Shown here: positions 54,586-63,519 of the stretch, in pieces | Position numbering within the stretch: the first letter of the stretch is position 1 | Layout of the letters: each line of letters opens with the position of its first letter | Source of the DNA: Streptomyces sp. AA1529 | Lineage (GTDB): Bacteria; Actinomycetota; Actinomycetes; Streptomycetales; Streptomycetaceae | Length of the DNA stretch: 64,000 nucleotides | NCBI RefSeq assembly: GCF_000280905.1 | Contig: NZ_ALAP01000043.1 | Coordinates: forward strand, 1-64,000 | Reading direction: 5' to 3' | Notes under the pieces: model-generated | What the model saw: only the letters and a program-made list of their open reading frames with translations | Databases searched by the model: none | Told to the model about the DNA's origin: nothing | Translations under genes and position numbers: made by a program

Positions 54586-55219
54586 CTCAGCAGCGAATCA
54601 CAGCCGGTTGCATGCCAGGACACGGGCACGTCCCGCATGCATGATGCCCGTGAACCCGGCTGATCAGTTCTGCTCTCCACGCAGAACGATCAGGCCGGAA
54701 CTCCAGGTCTTCTCGGTGACACGACGCTGCTGTTCGGCCTCGACCGCGTCCGTCGCGTGGGTGGTCCGACTCCACGCACGTTTGCCCCCCCACACCGGCC
54801 CTGTGGCTGGACGTGTTCCTCGGTCGGAGCGCATGTCCGGCCGGGTCCGCTGCTCTCGGACACCGGCCTCGGGGAACATCGGTGCAGCAGCTATCGGTGA
54901 ATCATGCTCAGGGCGCGAGTGCGCTGACCCTGTTCTCGTACCCGTGACGGGCCTTGTCACCATCGGATCTGATTGGATTCGCGCCGCCGCGAACCCCCGG
55001 GATCGCACGGGTTCATTGGGCACGCTGCCTGCCTGTCGTCGAACGATCTTTTGAAGACGGATAGTTGCTGCATCGACGTCGAGCGGTACGCGTCCAGCCT
55101 GAAGGCTCTCGTCTGCTTCGTCGAACGGCCTGACCTCGCCGACCGAGCGCCTGCCCACGAACGCCCGAACGCCTTGGGGACTGCCGCTGTTCCCGCTCCT
55201 CTTCCGCGCTGAATCGGTC
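54586..55219. other. Low-GC gap, possible decayed gene
   Basis: About 630 bases with visibly lower GC than the average. A minus-strand frame (54664-55239) reads, for example, LDVDAATIRLQKIVRRQAG but has no family, and it begins inside a terminator hairpin. I do not call it a gene. Confidence 0.4.
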
Positions 55220-55266
55220 CCGGTCGGGGCTGTCTCCACGCAAAGGCGGGGGACAGCCCCGACCGG
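55220..55266. terminator. Long bidirectional hairpin
   Basis: A perfect 15-bp inverted repeat (CCGGTCGGGGCTGTC / GACAGCCCCGACCGG) with a 17-base loop. It ends 14 bases before the stop of the minus-strand VOC gene, so it should terminate that message. Confidence 0.8.
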
Positions 55267-55280
55267 AAGCGAGGGCCGAG

Positions 55281-55718
55281 TCAGGACGGTTGAGCGGGAG
55301 GGGTCAGGCTGGTGAGGAAGTCGTCGGTGTAGGTGGTGGTGAGGAATTCCATGTTGTGGCCGTCGGGGTCGTGGACGTAGACACCGCGCCCGCCTTCAAG
55401 ATGGTTGATGGCCTGCGGCCGGCTGTGCTGAGGGTCTGCCCAGTAGGGCACGTTGCGCTTCTGGATCCGGGCGAAGACGGCGTCGAACTCTTCGTCGGTC
55501 ACCCGGAAGGCGTAGTGCGTGGGGAGCCAGTCCTTGCCCGCGACGAGGTGTTCGGCGTAGTCCAGGGCCGCGTGGTTGTCGAGACGCACGACGGCGAACG
55601 GGCCGAGATTCCTGGGCTCGGGTGTTCCGAGGAGGTCGGCTATGAAGCGCGCTCCGGCGAAGCGGTCGCTGCTGTGGACGATGGTGTGATCGAGCCTGGG
55701 CACAAGTATTCCTCTCAT
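55281..55718 (-). CDS. VOC family (glyoxalase-like) protein
   Basis: The 145-residue protein has two VOC half-domains: VPRLDHTIVHSSDRFAGARF with a His at the metal position, HYAFRVTDEEFDAVFARIQ, and VYVHDPDGHNMEFLTTTY with His and Glu metal ligands. Two His and a Glu suggest a metal-bound enzyme such as a lyase or dioxygenase. Start ATG 55718. Downstream is a strong terminator hairpin. Confidence 0.87.
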   Translation of the reverse strand: MRGILVPRLDHTIVHSSDRFAGARFIADLLGTPEPRNLGPFAVVRLDNHAALDYAEHLVAGKDWLPTHYAFRVTDEEFDAVFARIQKRNVPYWADPQHSRPQAINHLEGGRGVYVHDPDGHNMEFLTTTYTDDFLTSLTPPAQPS

Positions 55719-55766
55719 CGTGAGGGGCCGGACCCCTTGGACCGGTGCAGGTCGGGAGTCAGGGAG

Positions 55767-56273
55767 TCAGGAGGTCTTTCCGTTGAGGTGACCAGTCCTG
55801 GCGGTGCGGTGAGCTTGGGCCGCCTGAGACAGGGGCAGCACCTCATGGATGCGCTGGGTCGGCATCGCCTTGTCATGCAGGGCGCTGACGGCGGCGAGAG
55901 CGTCGGCGGTTCGGTCATCGGCTCCGGAAGTGTCGAGGACCTGGGCGAATCCGCCGGGTGCGAGGGCGCGTACGCGGTCGGCCGGGCCGCTGCCGTAGGT
56001 GGTGGCTGTCGCGCCGAGGTCGGTGACGTGGGTGAGGCCGGTGGCTTCGATGGTGCCGGCGAGTTACAGGCCAGGAATGTAGGGCAGGTCCAGGGGCATC
56101 AAGGCGGCCATCGCTCCGTTGTTGAGCTTGAGGTCGAGAGGGTTGACTCCGGTGGCGTGGACGCGGGTACGGACCTGTCCGGGGCCCGGGCCGGGGCCGG
56201 CTACGTCGGTGGTGGTGGGGTCCAGGACGTCCGGGGTCCCGTGGTCGGCGAAGGCAAGGGCATTGGTGCGCAT
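55767..56273 (-). pseudogene. Zinc-type alcohol dehydrogenase (MDR) with internal deletion
   Basis: The N-terminus is normal (MRTNALAFADHGTPDVLDP, VRTRVHATGVNPLDLKLN, YIPGL), then a TAA replaces the Asp of PGLDLAGT. The same frame goes on as LAGTIEATG and jumps to TYGSGPADRVRALAPGGFAQ, VLDTSGADD and AMPTQRIHEVLPLSQAAQAH, ending HLNGKTS. About 100-130 residues of the middle (the rest of the catalytic domain and the nucleotide fold) are missing without loss of frame. The product cannot work. Confidence 0.82.
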
Positions 56274-56304
56274 GTTCAGGTGCTTTCTGTGGCGTGACTG
56301 AGCG

Positions 56305-57465
56305 TCAGCAAGAGGTGAAGGGACCGCGGCCGGTGAAGGCGTGGCGGGCGAAGCGTGCGCCGATCAGTGCGTGGCCTGCAGTGTCGGGGTGCAGGAGATC
56401 CGGCAGCGGTGTGGTGGCGAAATCCTCTTCGCTGTAGAGGTCGAGCCCGTCGAGGTAGTGCAGGCAGGCATCATCGGCCATGCGTTCGGTGGCAATACGG
56501 GACAGATCCCGGCGGATGGTGCGCAGAGTAAGGCGTCCGGTGGCGGTGTCGGCGGCGTCGCCGAACGTCTTGAAGCGCAGGCCGGGGAAATCGGGGTCGG
56601 GCGCGGTGGGGCCGGGGGTGTCCTCGACGAGAGGGCTGTGGATCGGGGAGACCAGGAGCAGCGGAGTGTCGGGATGCCCCTCGCGGATCGTGTCGAGGAA
56701 GCCGTGGACGGCCGGGGTGAAGGCGCGCATCCGCATGAGGTCGGTGTTGACGAGGTTGATGCCGATCTTGATGCTGATGAGATCCGCGTGCGTGTCGCGC
56801 ACGGTGCGAGCGGTGAAGGGGTCCAGCAGAGCGTTGCCGTTCAGGCCAAGGTTGACCAGTTCCACACCCGCCCTGCTCGCGGCGACTGCGGGCCAGGTGC
56901 GGGTGGGGCCGGCCGCGTCGACACCCTGGCTGATGGAGCTGCCGTGGTGCAGCCAGATCCTCTTGTCCGCCTCCTGTGCCGCCCGGACAGGGGCGTCGGT
57001 GCGCAGAGCGATCAGCTCGGCGACCTCCGAATGGGGCAGCCAGATCTCGATGTCCTTCTCCCGTCTCGGCAGCCCCTCGAAGCGCACGGTTCCTGCCGTG
57101 CCGGTGCTGTAGGTGACTGCGCCCGTGGCCATGTCGACGTCGGCGCTCGCTCCGCCCGGGGCGGCGGCCTCGCCGGTGAGATGGCCCTCGACGAGCAGGT
57201 CGAACACTCCGGGCGGACCGACCGGGGCGCCGTGGAAGACGGTGCGGGTGGCCACCAGGTCCAGTTCCACCACGGTCGCGGCCGTCCGTAGCGCCAGTCG
57301 TACCCCTGCGCCCTGGGACGCCATGAGGCGCAGATAGTCGTCGTGACCCTGCCTCAGGGCGGCCTCCGGCAGGCGCAGCGGTATCACGCCGCGCTCGGTG
57401 TTCCGTGCGTCCACCGTTCCGCGCAGCATGCCCGGAGTCAGCGGTGTCCGGATCAATTCGGTCAT
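56305..57465 (-). CDS. SGNH/GDSL-type esterase with N-terminal beta domain
   Basis: The 386-residue protein has an N-terminal beta-rich domain (residues 1-165: LVATRTVFHGAPVGPPGVFD, GAVTYSTGTAG) and a C-terminal SGNH hydrolase: WLHHGSSISQGVDA (nucleophile Ser, block I), NLGLNGNALLDPF, ISIKIGINLVN (block III Asn) and LHPDTAGHALIG (Asp and His, block V). No signal peptide, so it is cytosolic. It acts on an ester or acetylated substrate not known. ATG 57465. It is divergent from a LuxR-type regulator. Confidence 0.88.
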   Translation of the reverse strand: MTELIRTPLTPGMLRGTVDARNTERGVIPLRLPEAALRQGHDDYLRLMASQGAGVRLALRTAATVVELDLVATRTVFHGAPVGPPGVFDLLVEGHLTGEAAAPGGASADVDMATGAVTYSTGTAGTVRFEGLPRREKDIEIWLPHSEVAELIALRTDAPVRAAQEADKRIWLHHGSSISQGVDAAGPTRTWPAVAASRAGVELVNLGLNGNALLDPFTARTVRDTHADLISIKIGINLVNTDLMRMRAFTPAVHGFLDTIREGHPDTPLLLVSPIHSPLVEDTPGPTAPDPDFPGLRFKTFGDAADTATGRLTLRTIRRDLSRIATERMADDACLHYLDGLDLYSEEDFATTPLPDLLHPDTAGHALIGARFARHAFTGRGPFTSC

Positions 57466-57636
57466 GGGATGTGCCTCGTTCCGGTCAGTGCCGGGCCAGC
57501 GCCCCTGAAGGGCACTGGCGCGTCTTGCGGTCCCCAGCCTCACCTCCGGGCACTGACAACCAGCCCCTCCGAATGAGCGGCTTCCCCCCTCCTTCCGAAG
57601 GGGACCGTCGTCATGGCACTGTCCTAGCCTGGCGCT

Positions 57637-58920
57637 ATGAGCACCATCGACTGGTCGAGTCCTGCCTCGGTCACGTCCGCGCTCGCGGACGTTCAGCGGG
57701 CGCCTCTCGGCGACGTACTGCGCCGCCTGTCCGCGCTTGTGGCCCCGCTCGTGCCGCATACCGCCGTCGCCCAGCTCACCGGCTTCTGCGGCCACTCCCC
57801 GCTGAAGACCACCGGAACCGACGCGGCCACCGAGGCCGTCACCAGCACCGATCTGGGCCGCCTGGCCTCCAAGGTCCCGGTCGGCGCTCCCTGGCGCGGC
57901 ACCGCGCTGCTGGGCGGGGCCGACCGCGTGCTCACCGCCGTTGCCGCAGCGGCCCCCGACGGCGACGGGTCGCTGCTGGTACTCATCGACACCCCCGCAG
58001 ACCCCCTGCCCTCGGCCGCGGCGGAACTGCTGCAAAGCATCTGGGACCTAGTCACCGCGCACCTGCTCCACCGCGCCCTGGATCCCGAACCCGAACAGCT
58101 CGCCCGCTCCCGCGCCGCCTCCGGCGAGCGCCAGCGTGTCACCGCGGAGCTCACCAGCTCTCACGCCGTCACCCTCACCGCCGTGCTCGCCACCCTGCGC
58201 TCCCGGTCCCTCAGCGACGCGGCGGCCCGGCAGGCGGCCACCGACCTCGCCGCCTCCGCACTCATCGACCTGCGCCGCACCGCGCAGGAGGACCCCGCCG
58301 ACAGCAGCACCCTCCGGGTCTTCGACGACCTCACAGCCGAGCTGAGCCCGATCCGGCGCTACAGTGACGTCCGGCTCAGCCTCCGCCCGCCCGTGACGGA
58401 CCGGCCCGTTCCCTCCGAGACCGCGTATGCCGCCCGGTCCGTCACGCTCACTGCCGTACTCAACGCGTTCACCCAGGACCCGGTGCAGCACGTCCACGCC
58501 GGATGGCAGCTCACCGACAACGCCCTCACCGCCACTGTCCGCGACGACAGTCCGAACGCCTCCAGCGACACCAGCATCGCCGCGCGGCGACTCCACCGGA
58601 TCGCCGCCGCCGCAGGCGGCGAAGTGGCGCTCGACTCCGAACCGGAGTGGGGAACCACCGTCACCGCCACCTTCCCCCTGAACCCTGCGGAGACCGCGCC
58701 CCCGAGCCCGCTCGATGGCCTCGCCCCCCGCGAACTCGACGTCCTTGCCGGCCTCGCCCAAGGGCTGAGCAACCGGGCCATCGCCCAGGAACTGCATATC
58801 GGTGAGACCACGGTGAAATTCCACGTGCGCAACATCCTCAAGAAGCTGACCGTCTCCTCCCGTGGGCAGGCCGCGGCCCTCGCCAGGGACGCCGGCCTCA
58901 CCCCATCCCCCCAGCCGTAA
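57637..58920 (+). CDS. LuxR-type regulator with kinase-like N-terminal part
   Basis: The 427-residue protein ends in a LuxR helix-turn-helix (residues about 365-420: LAPRELDVLAGLAQGLSNRA, IAQELHIGETTVKFHVRNIL). Before it lies a histidine-kinase-like region: QLTDNALTATVRDDSPN, then ARRLHRIAAAAGGEVALDSE and EWGTTVTATFPLN, which resemble the N- and G-boxes of the ATPase but lack clean glycines. A conserved phospho-accepting His is not visible. So this looks like a one-piece sensor regulator descended from a kinase/regulator fusion. Divergent from the SGNH hydrolase gene. Confidence 0.83.
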   Translation: MSTIDWSSPASVTSALADVQRAPLGDVLRRLSALVAPLVPHTAVAQLTGFCGHSPLKTTGTDAATEAVTSTDLGRLASKVPVGAPWRGTALLGGADRVLTAVAAAAPDGDGSLLVLIDTPADPLPSAAAELLQSIWDLVTAHLLHRALDPEPEQLARSRAASGERQRVTAELTSSHAVTLTAVLATLRSRSLSDAAARQAATDLAASALIDLRRTAQEDPADSSTLRVFDDLTAELSPIRRYSDVRLSLRPPVTDRPVPSETAYAARSVTLTAVLNAFTQDPVQHVHAGWQLTDNALTATVRDDSPNASSDTSIAARRLHRIAAAAGGEVALDSEPEWGTTVTATFPLNPAETAPPSPLDGLAPRELDVLAGLAQGLSNRAIAQELHIGETTVKFHVRNILKKLTVSSRGQAAALARDAGLTPSPQP

Positions 58921-58941
58921 TGCCCCGAAGTCCGGGTCGCG

Positions 58942-59211
58942 GTCGAAACCGGGGATGCATGGGAGCCGTACCGGCTGCTCGACGCCAGCGGCGAGGTCGT
59001 GTGGCTGGTGGAGGTGTACTTCGACGGCCCTCAGGCCGCTGGGAACCCCGCTCCGACGCTGCGGTCGTACGGGACGGGCCTGCTGCGGTGGTGGCGGTTA
59101 CGGCTTCGCGCCCACCCGCTGCGGCGCCCCTGGCCCGTTCAACCCCCCCCCGGGCCGCCCGACAGATGTTCAACCGGGCCAACCAGCTGCTGGGCTCCAA
59201 CCGGACCCTCC
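58942..59211 (+). pseudogene. Tyrosine recombinase fragments (N-terminal and catalytic)
   Basis: In one frame from 58960: WEPYRLLDASGEVVWLVEVY, then PAPTLRSYGTGLLRWWR, the N-terminal core-binding domain of actinobacterial site-specific integrases. From about 59153 another frame gives RQMFNRANQLLGSNRTLH, the catalytic-domain region near the active His-x-x-Arg box. The part between is absent. No start codon is placed. Confidence 0.6.
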
Positions 59212-59795
59212 ACACCTCTGACCGGCCACCTCCGCCGGTCCGAAGGAGGTCCTGGACCGGCTGGCCCGGCCGCCGCTGCGGCCCGCGTCCCAGAGCGCCC
59301 TCGCCGCACGGCTCCGCGGGGCCCGCCGCCTGCTGGAGTGGCTCCAGAGGTTCCCAGGCAACAGCTGGCAGTCCCGCTGGAGAGCCAGCCCCGGCCCCGC
59401 GGACCCGCAGACCTGGTGCGACGAGGTGATCCGATGGGCCGACGCCCGCGGCCCGCGACCTGTCCGCGAGTCAGAGCTGAAGGCCGGGATGCTCGTGCTG
59501 ATCTGCGCGGACGTGCTCCGCATGCACCCGGCATGGCTCACGGCCCGCCGCTCCCGGCACTTCATGCTCTCGATGTCCGCCGGCCGCGACCCTGACGGCT
59601 TCGCCCGGCTCGAAGCCGCCGTTCCGCCCGACCAGTGGACCTCCCGCTCGGGCGGCACCGTCCAGGACTGCACCGTCGGCGACCTCATGGAGATCCGGTC
59701 GGTCGCCGGCAGGCACTGGAACCACGCCACGATGCTGGCCTACGCCTGGCTGCGAGCGGCCGGCCAGTTCCCGCCCGACGCCCCGGTGACCGAAC
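59212..59795 (+). pseudogene. Second integrase-like N-terminal fragment
   Basis: A single frame reads LARPPLRPASQSALAARLRG, ARRLLEWLQRFPGNSWQSRW, KAGMLVLICADVLRMHPAWL and HWNHATMLAYAWLRAAG. This resembles the long N-terminal region of another class of actinobacterial tyrosine recombinase. It lacks the catalytic domain and runs into the antisense of the next gene after about 59795. It begins where the first fragment ends, as if two integrases recombined. Confidence 0.55.
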
Positions 59796-59845
59796 CGTGT
59801 GGTCAGGTGCGCCGCGTTGTTCGCCGGCGTGCGTCGAAGGCCGAG

Positions 59846-60565
59846 TCAGCTGATGTTCGCCGGGGCCTTCTTGCCGGCGTCCGGCGGAGTCGGTGCTTTG
59901 GGGGCCTTCACGCGCTCGCAGGCGGAGGCGGTGCCCTTGACGCCGCCGACGGCGAGCGACCGAGGCGATGCGCTGCCGTGGGACTCAGCGTTCTCGAAGA
60001 CGAAGGCATGGGACCTGTCGCTGTGGGATGCCGAGCTCTCGAAAAGCAGCGTGTCGCCCTCCTCGAGCGTGATCTTGAAATGGCCCTTCTGCGCCACTGA
60101 ACGATTCCCGTCCCGCGACCCCGCGACCTTCACCGGCTTGCCCTCCGGGACGAACGTCCAGTCGACGGCCTCCCCGCGCGGCTCTCGGCAACGGTAGCCG
60201 GGAGGAAGTACGTCGATGCTGACCGCCACCCCGTACTCGCGCAGCCTGTCGGCCAGTTCCTGCTGTGCCCGGCGGTCAGGCTTGATCTCACTCATCGTGA
60301 CGCTGACCCTGCTGTCGTCGAGACGCTCCAGAGCGTACGCCGGTGAGTCGGCCGGAGAACCCGGTGTGAGAACCACGGCGGCCGCGGCTGCGGAGCAGAC
60401 CATCCCGGCTGCTCCGACACGCAGGGGTGTGAACAGGCGGCGGTTCGGTATCGTGCGCCGCTCCCGCGCCTGGGAGGTCTCCAGGACGGTCAACGCCTCC
60501 CGCTGCCCGATCTCCTTCTGGAGCTCGGAGAGCAGCCGGTCCTGGAACGTCGTCTTCGTGCTCAT
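59846..60565 (-). CDS. Membrane protein paired with ECF sigma factor (possible anti-sigma)
   Basis: The 239-residue protein has a cytosolic N-terminus (residues 1-48, FQDRLLSELQKEIGQREALT), one membrane helix (VGAAGMVCSAAAAAVVLTP) and an outer domain with EIKPDRRAQQELADRLREYG and LPPGYRCREP. The stop of the sigma gene overlaps its ATG as ATGA, so they are coupled. The layout fits an anti-sigma or a membrane partner, but no classic zinc-type anti-sigma motif is present. Confidence 0.75.
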   Translation of the reverse strand: MSTKTTFQDRLLSELQKEIGQREALTVLETSQARERRTIPNRRLFTPLRVGAAGMVCSAAAAAVVLTPGSPADSPAYALERLDDSRVSVTMSEIKPDRRAQQELADRLREYGVAVSIDVLPPGYRCREPRGEAVDWTFVPEGKPVKVAGSRDGNRSVAQKGHFKITLEEGDTLLFESSASHSDRSHAFVFENAESHGSASPRSLAVGGVKGTASACERVKAPKAPTPPDAGKKAPANIS

Positions 60566-61158
60566 GCCTTCTCCCCAACTTTCTGTGCCACTACGGAGAC
60601 ATGCGTCTGCAGCCGGCTCCCGGCGATGTCGGCGCGCAGCGCCCTGCGGGCTCGGTGCAGGCGAACCCGGGCGGTCACCTGGCGGATGCCGAGCGAGGCT
60701 GCGGCCTCGCTGACGGTCAGTTGGTCGACCGCGACCAGTTCCAGTACGGCGCGTTCCCCTTCCGGCAGGCGCTTCATGGCGTCCAGCGCACGCCGGCCCG
60801 GGCTCTCGGCGTCCAGCTTCTCCTCGAGCCGGGCGATGTCGTCCGCGTCGAGCAGGCGCCGCCCCGAGATCCGCTGGTCGCGCGCGGAGTCCCGGGCGAC
60901 TCTGCGGCGCTCGGAAGAGACGACGTTGCGGGCGATTCCATACAGCCAGGCGGTCTCGCTGCCGCGGCCGGGCCGATAGGTGTGGGCGGAGTCCAGAACC
61001 GCGAGAAAGATCTCCGCGGTGAGGTCGGCGGCCGTGTGCGGGTCTCCCACACGACGGGCCACGAAGCGCGTCACGCCCTCGACATGGCGCCGGTAGAACT
61101 GCTCGAACTGTTGTGGATCACGTGCGGCGGCAGCAGGGCCGCCCCGTATCCGTTGCAC
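60562..61158 (-). CDS. ECF-type RNA polymerase sigma factor
   Basis: The 198-residue sigma-70 family protein has region 2 (QQFEQFYRRHVEGVTRFVAR, AADLTAEIFLAVLDSAHTY, AWLYGIARNVVSSERRR) and region 4 (LPEGERAVLELVAVDQLTVS, EAAASLGIRQVTARVRLHRA). GTG 61158 has GAGGAG seven bases upstream. The coupled next gene is its likely membrane regulator. Confidence 0.92.
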   Translation of the reverse strand: MQRIRGGPAAAARDPQQFEQFYRRHVEGVTRFVARRVGDPHTAADLTAEIFLAVLDSAHTYRPGRGSETAWLYGIARNVVSSERRRVARDSARDQRISGRRLLDADDIARLEEKLDAESPGRRALDAMKRLPEGERAVLELVAVDQLTVSEAAASLGIRQVTARVRLHRARRALRADIAGSRLQTHVSVVAQKVGEKA

Positions 61159-61632
61159 TCACTGACTCCTCTGCTGCGGTCTTCCGTCTTCTTGGTGTCA
61201 CCTCGTCTGTTCTTGGGCTGACGCACGAGAAGCGTTACGGGCGCAGAGCGGCCGGACCGCACCCTTGGAAGTGATATCCGCGTTCCCCCGCCGACCCGGC
61301 GGACTGCTCCGGGCGTTGGGCCGGCACCGCAGAAATAGCGGAGGCACAGCGACCGCGGCGGGAGCCCTGACCCTGCTCGCGACGAATGGTCCGGACACCG
61401 GCCTGGCCTGTCGCTCGGTGCGGCCACCGCGATGGCCCCGCCCGCTCTGCTTCCGTCGGTACTGCTGCTCGAGCAGCCCGCCCCGGCACGGCCCGACCCA
61501 CCGCGATGGCATCCCGGGACAGCAACGGCCCACAGCCGATGGAACGCGCTGCTGAAGGGTGCGTGAACAGCGCGTTCCGGTTCTGTGTGGGGGAAGAGAG
61601 TTCGGCGCAGCGTGCGGCGCGGGGGTGGGTGG
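61159..61632. other. Gap with sigma-gene promoter; no gene
   Basis: About 470 bases between the sigma start and the TetR stop. No product recognised. Should hold the sigma promoter at the left and the terminator of the TetR transcript at the right. Confidence 0.5.
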
Positions 61633-62334
61633 TCAGGGGAGCTGGAAGGTGTCGGCGAGGATCGCCGTCTGGATGTCGAGCATGGTTGCGGGGTCGTGTC
61701 CCATGCCGGTGAACTGGCCGGTGATCTCCAGGCTGACCGTGCCGTGCATCTGGGGCCAGGTCATCACGGCTCCGGTCAGCGCGACGTCGGCGGCGGTGCC
61801 GGACTGCCCCGTCCACTGCTCGACCCAGGCCGCCACCTCGGGCTTCTCGCGCAGCCATGTCCGCAGTTGCGCCACGAGCGGGTCCACGCGGACCAGTGGC
61901 CGACCCTGGGCGAAGACGGAGAGGAAGGGCCCCAGGACGGAGCGTGCCTTCAGTACGGTCTCGGTCGGCGCGGTGAAGCCCGCCACCGGGGTGCCCTGGA
62001 TGAGCAGGTACAGGTGCGGCTGTGTCACGGCCCATTCCCGGTAGGCGCCGGTCAGGGCGTGCAGGGCGGCCCGGCCGCCGTCTTCGGTGTCCACGGCGTG
62101 GACGGCTGCGGCCGCGCCCTCGTAGGCGTCGAGCACCAGCTCCGCCAGTAGGTCGTCACGGCTGGCGAAGTAGCGGTAGAGCGCCGGGCCGGACAGCCCG
62201 ATCTCCTTCGCGATCCGCAGGAGCGCCACGCCCTCGATGCCTCCGGCGGCGAGCTGTCGTACGGCCGCTTCCTTGATCTCCGTGCGGGTCTGCTCCCGGT
62301 ACCGCGCACGCGGGCTGTTCGCACGGACTGTCAT
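61633..62334 (-). CDS. TetR-family regulator
   Basis: The 233-residue protein has a helix-turn-helix at residues about 20-65 (EIKEAAVRQLAAGGIEGVAL, IGLSGPALYRYFASRDDLL) and a C-terminal domain of the TetR_C_13/WHG type (WAVTQPHLYLLIQGTPVAGF). ATG 62334 follows AGGAGGCGGGGC. It lies downstream of an epimerase gene on the same strand. Confidence 0.9.
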   Translation of the reverse strand: MTVRANSPRARYREQTRTEIKEAAVRQLAAGGIEGVALLRIAKEIGLSGPALYRYFASRDDLLAELVLDAYEGAAAAVHAVDTEDGGRAALHALTGAYREWAVTQPHLYLLIQGTPVAGFTAPTETVLKARSVLGPFLSVFAQGRPLVRVDPLVAQLRTWLREKPEVAAWVEQWTGQSGTAADVALTGAVMTWPQMHGTVSLEITGQFTGMGHDPATMLDIQTAILADTFQLP

Positions 62335-62483
62335 GCCCCGCCTCCTGTTCCATGCCCCGCCTCCTGCTGCCGGCCGCGCAGGATCCGCAGTGCATGCGTC
62401 ACTGTATCGCTGGTGCGACGGGGCGGTGCTCTCCCCCGGTCGCTGACGGGGGAGTGCTGCCGAAGGTGCCCGGGACTGGTCGG

Positions 62484-63443
62484 TCAGCTCTTCGCCCGGG
62501 CGGCGAGGAAGCCCCGGTACCACGCCAGGGTCTCCCGCAGGGTGGTCTCGATCGGGGTGGGTTCGGCGCCGAACTCCTGCTGGAAGGCGGTGGAGTCCAT
62601 GATCTGTGGCTCGGTGTGCTGGTAGAACATCTCGGCGTAGGAATCCATGAACGTTTCGTCGAACGGCCCGAAGGGGCGCGCCTCGTTCATCGTGACGATC
62701 CGCAGCGGGCGGCCCACCAGGCCGCCCAGCGCTGTGAGGATCTCGCGCGTCGTGCGGGCGGGAGCGGTGGGCAGATGCCAGACCCGGCCCTCTCCCGAGG
62801 GGTTCTCGCCGAGTACGGCCAGGCCCCGGGCCACGTCGAGGACGTTGGTGTAGCTGTGCTCGAGGTCGATGTCGCCGAGCACCAGGACCTCGCCGTCCGT
62901 GAGCGCGGCCGGGAAGACGGCCCCGCCCAGTGTGGAATTCAGCACCCGGGGTCCGACGAAGTCCGCCGAGCGGCCCAGCACGACCCTCGCTCGGCCTTCC
63001 TCGTGCGCGGCCAGGTACTTCTCGTCCAGGGCGGCCCGCATCCTGCCCTTGGCCGTGGCCGCCCGCCACGGAGTGTCCTCGGTCATGACCTCGCCGTGCG
63101 TCTCGCCGTAGGGGTACAGCGTGTCCAGGACCACCAGGCGCGCACCGGTGCGCGCCACCGCGCCCAGGACCGCCTCCTGGATGCCGGGCATGACGTCGAC
63201 CTGGAGCTGGTAGGCGACGTTGACGCAGTGGTAGACCACGTCCGCGCCTTCGATCGCGGCGAGCGCTCCGTCCACCGTGCCGACATCCCCCTTGAGGCGC
63301 TCGACGCCTCCCAGCGGCTCACCGGAGCCGGCGCGGTCGACCAGCCGCACGGCGTGTCCCCGGCGCGCGAGTTCCAGCGCGACGGAGGTGCCCGCGGGAC
63401 CGGCTCCCAGAACGGTGTGAAGCGAACCTGTTGCTGCGCTCAT
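62484..63443 (-). CDS. NAD-dependent epimerase/dehydratase (extended SDR)
   Basis: The 319-residue protein has an altered glycine loop (LHTVLGAGPAGTSVALELAR), VERLKGDVGTVDGALAAIEG, ADVVYHCVNVAY, and LDTLYPYGE in place of the usual YxxxK-bearing strand, ending TTLRETLAWYRGFL. The GAGPAG loop and missing clear Tyr-x3-Lys place it with the atypical epimerases that often act on nucleotide sugars or as simple reductases. ATG 63443 has GAAAGGA upstream. A TetR operator lies 55 bases before it, and the TetR gene follows. Confidence 0.82.
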   Translation of the reverse strand: MSAATGSLHTVLGAGPAGTSVALELARRGHAVRLVDRAGSGEPLGGVERLKGDVGTVDGALAAIEGADVVYHCVNVAYQLQVDVMPGIQEAVLGAVARTGARLVVLDTLYPYGETHGEVMTEDTPWRAATAKGRMRAALDEKYLAAHEEGRARVVLGRSADFVGPRVLNSTLGGAVFPAALTDGEVLVLGDIDLEHSYTNVLDVARGLAVLGENPSGEGRVWHLPTAPARTTREILTALGGLVGRPLRIVTMNEARPFGPFDETFMDSYAEMFYQHTEPQIMDSTAFQQEFGAEPTPIETTLRETLAWYRGFLAARAKS

Positions 63444-63498
63444 GACGCGGTCCTTTCGGCAGAGGGCCGTGAGCCCTTCGGGGTTATTGGCAGACACG

Positions 63499-63519
63499 TA
63501 AGTTATAGCATGTAACTTA
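63499..63519. promoter_or_regulatory. TetR-type operator upstream of epimerase gene
   Basis: TAAGTTA-TAGCATG-TAACTTA is a perfect 7-bp inverted repeat in a GC-rich setting, 55 bases before the epimerase start. The TetR encoded downstream of the epimerase is the likely ligand. Confidence 0.8.

Noticed and set aside
54664..55239. 191-codon minus-strand frame
   Set aside because: Begins inside a strong terminator hairpin, has no recognisable domain and no ribosome site.
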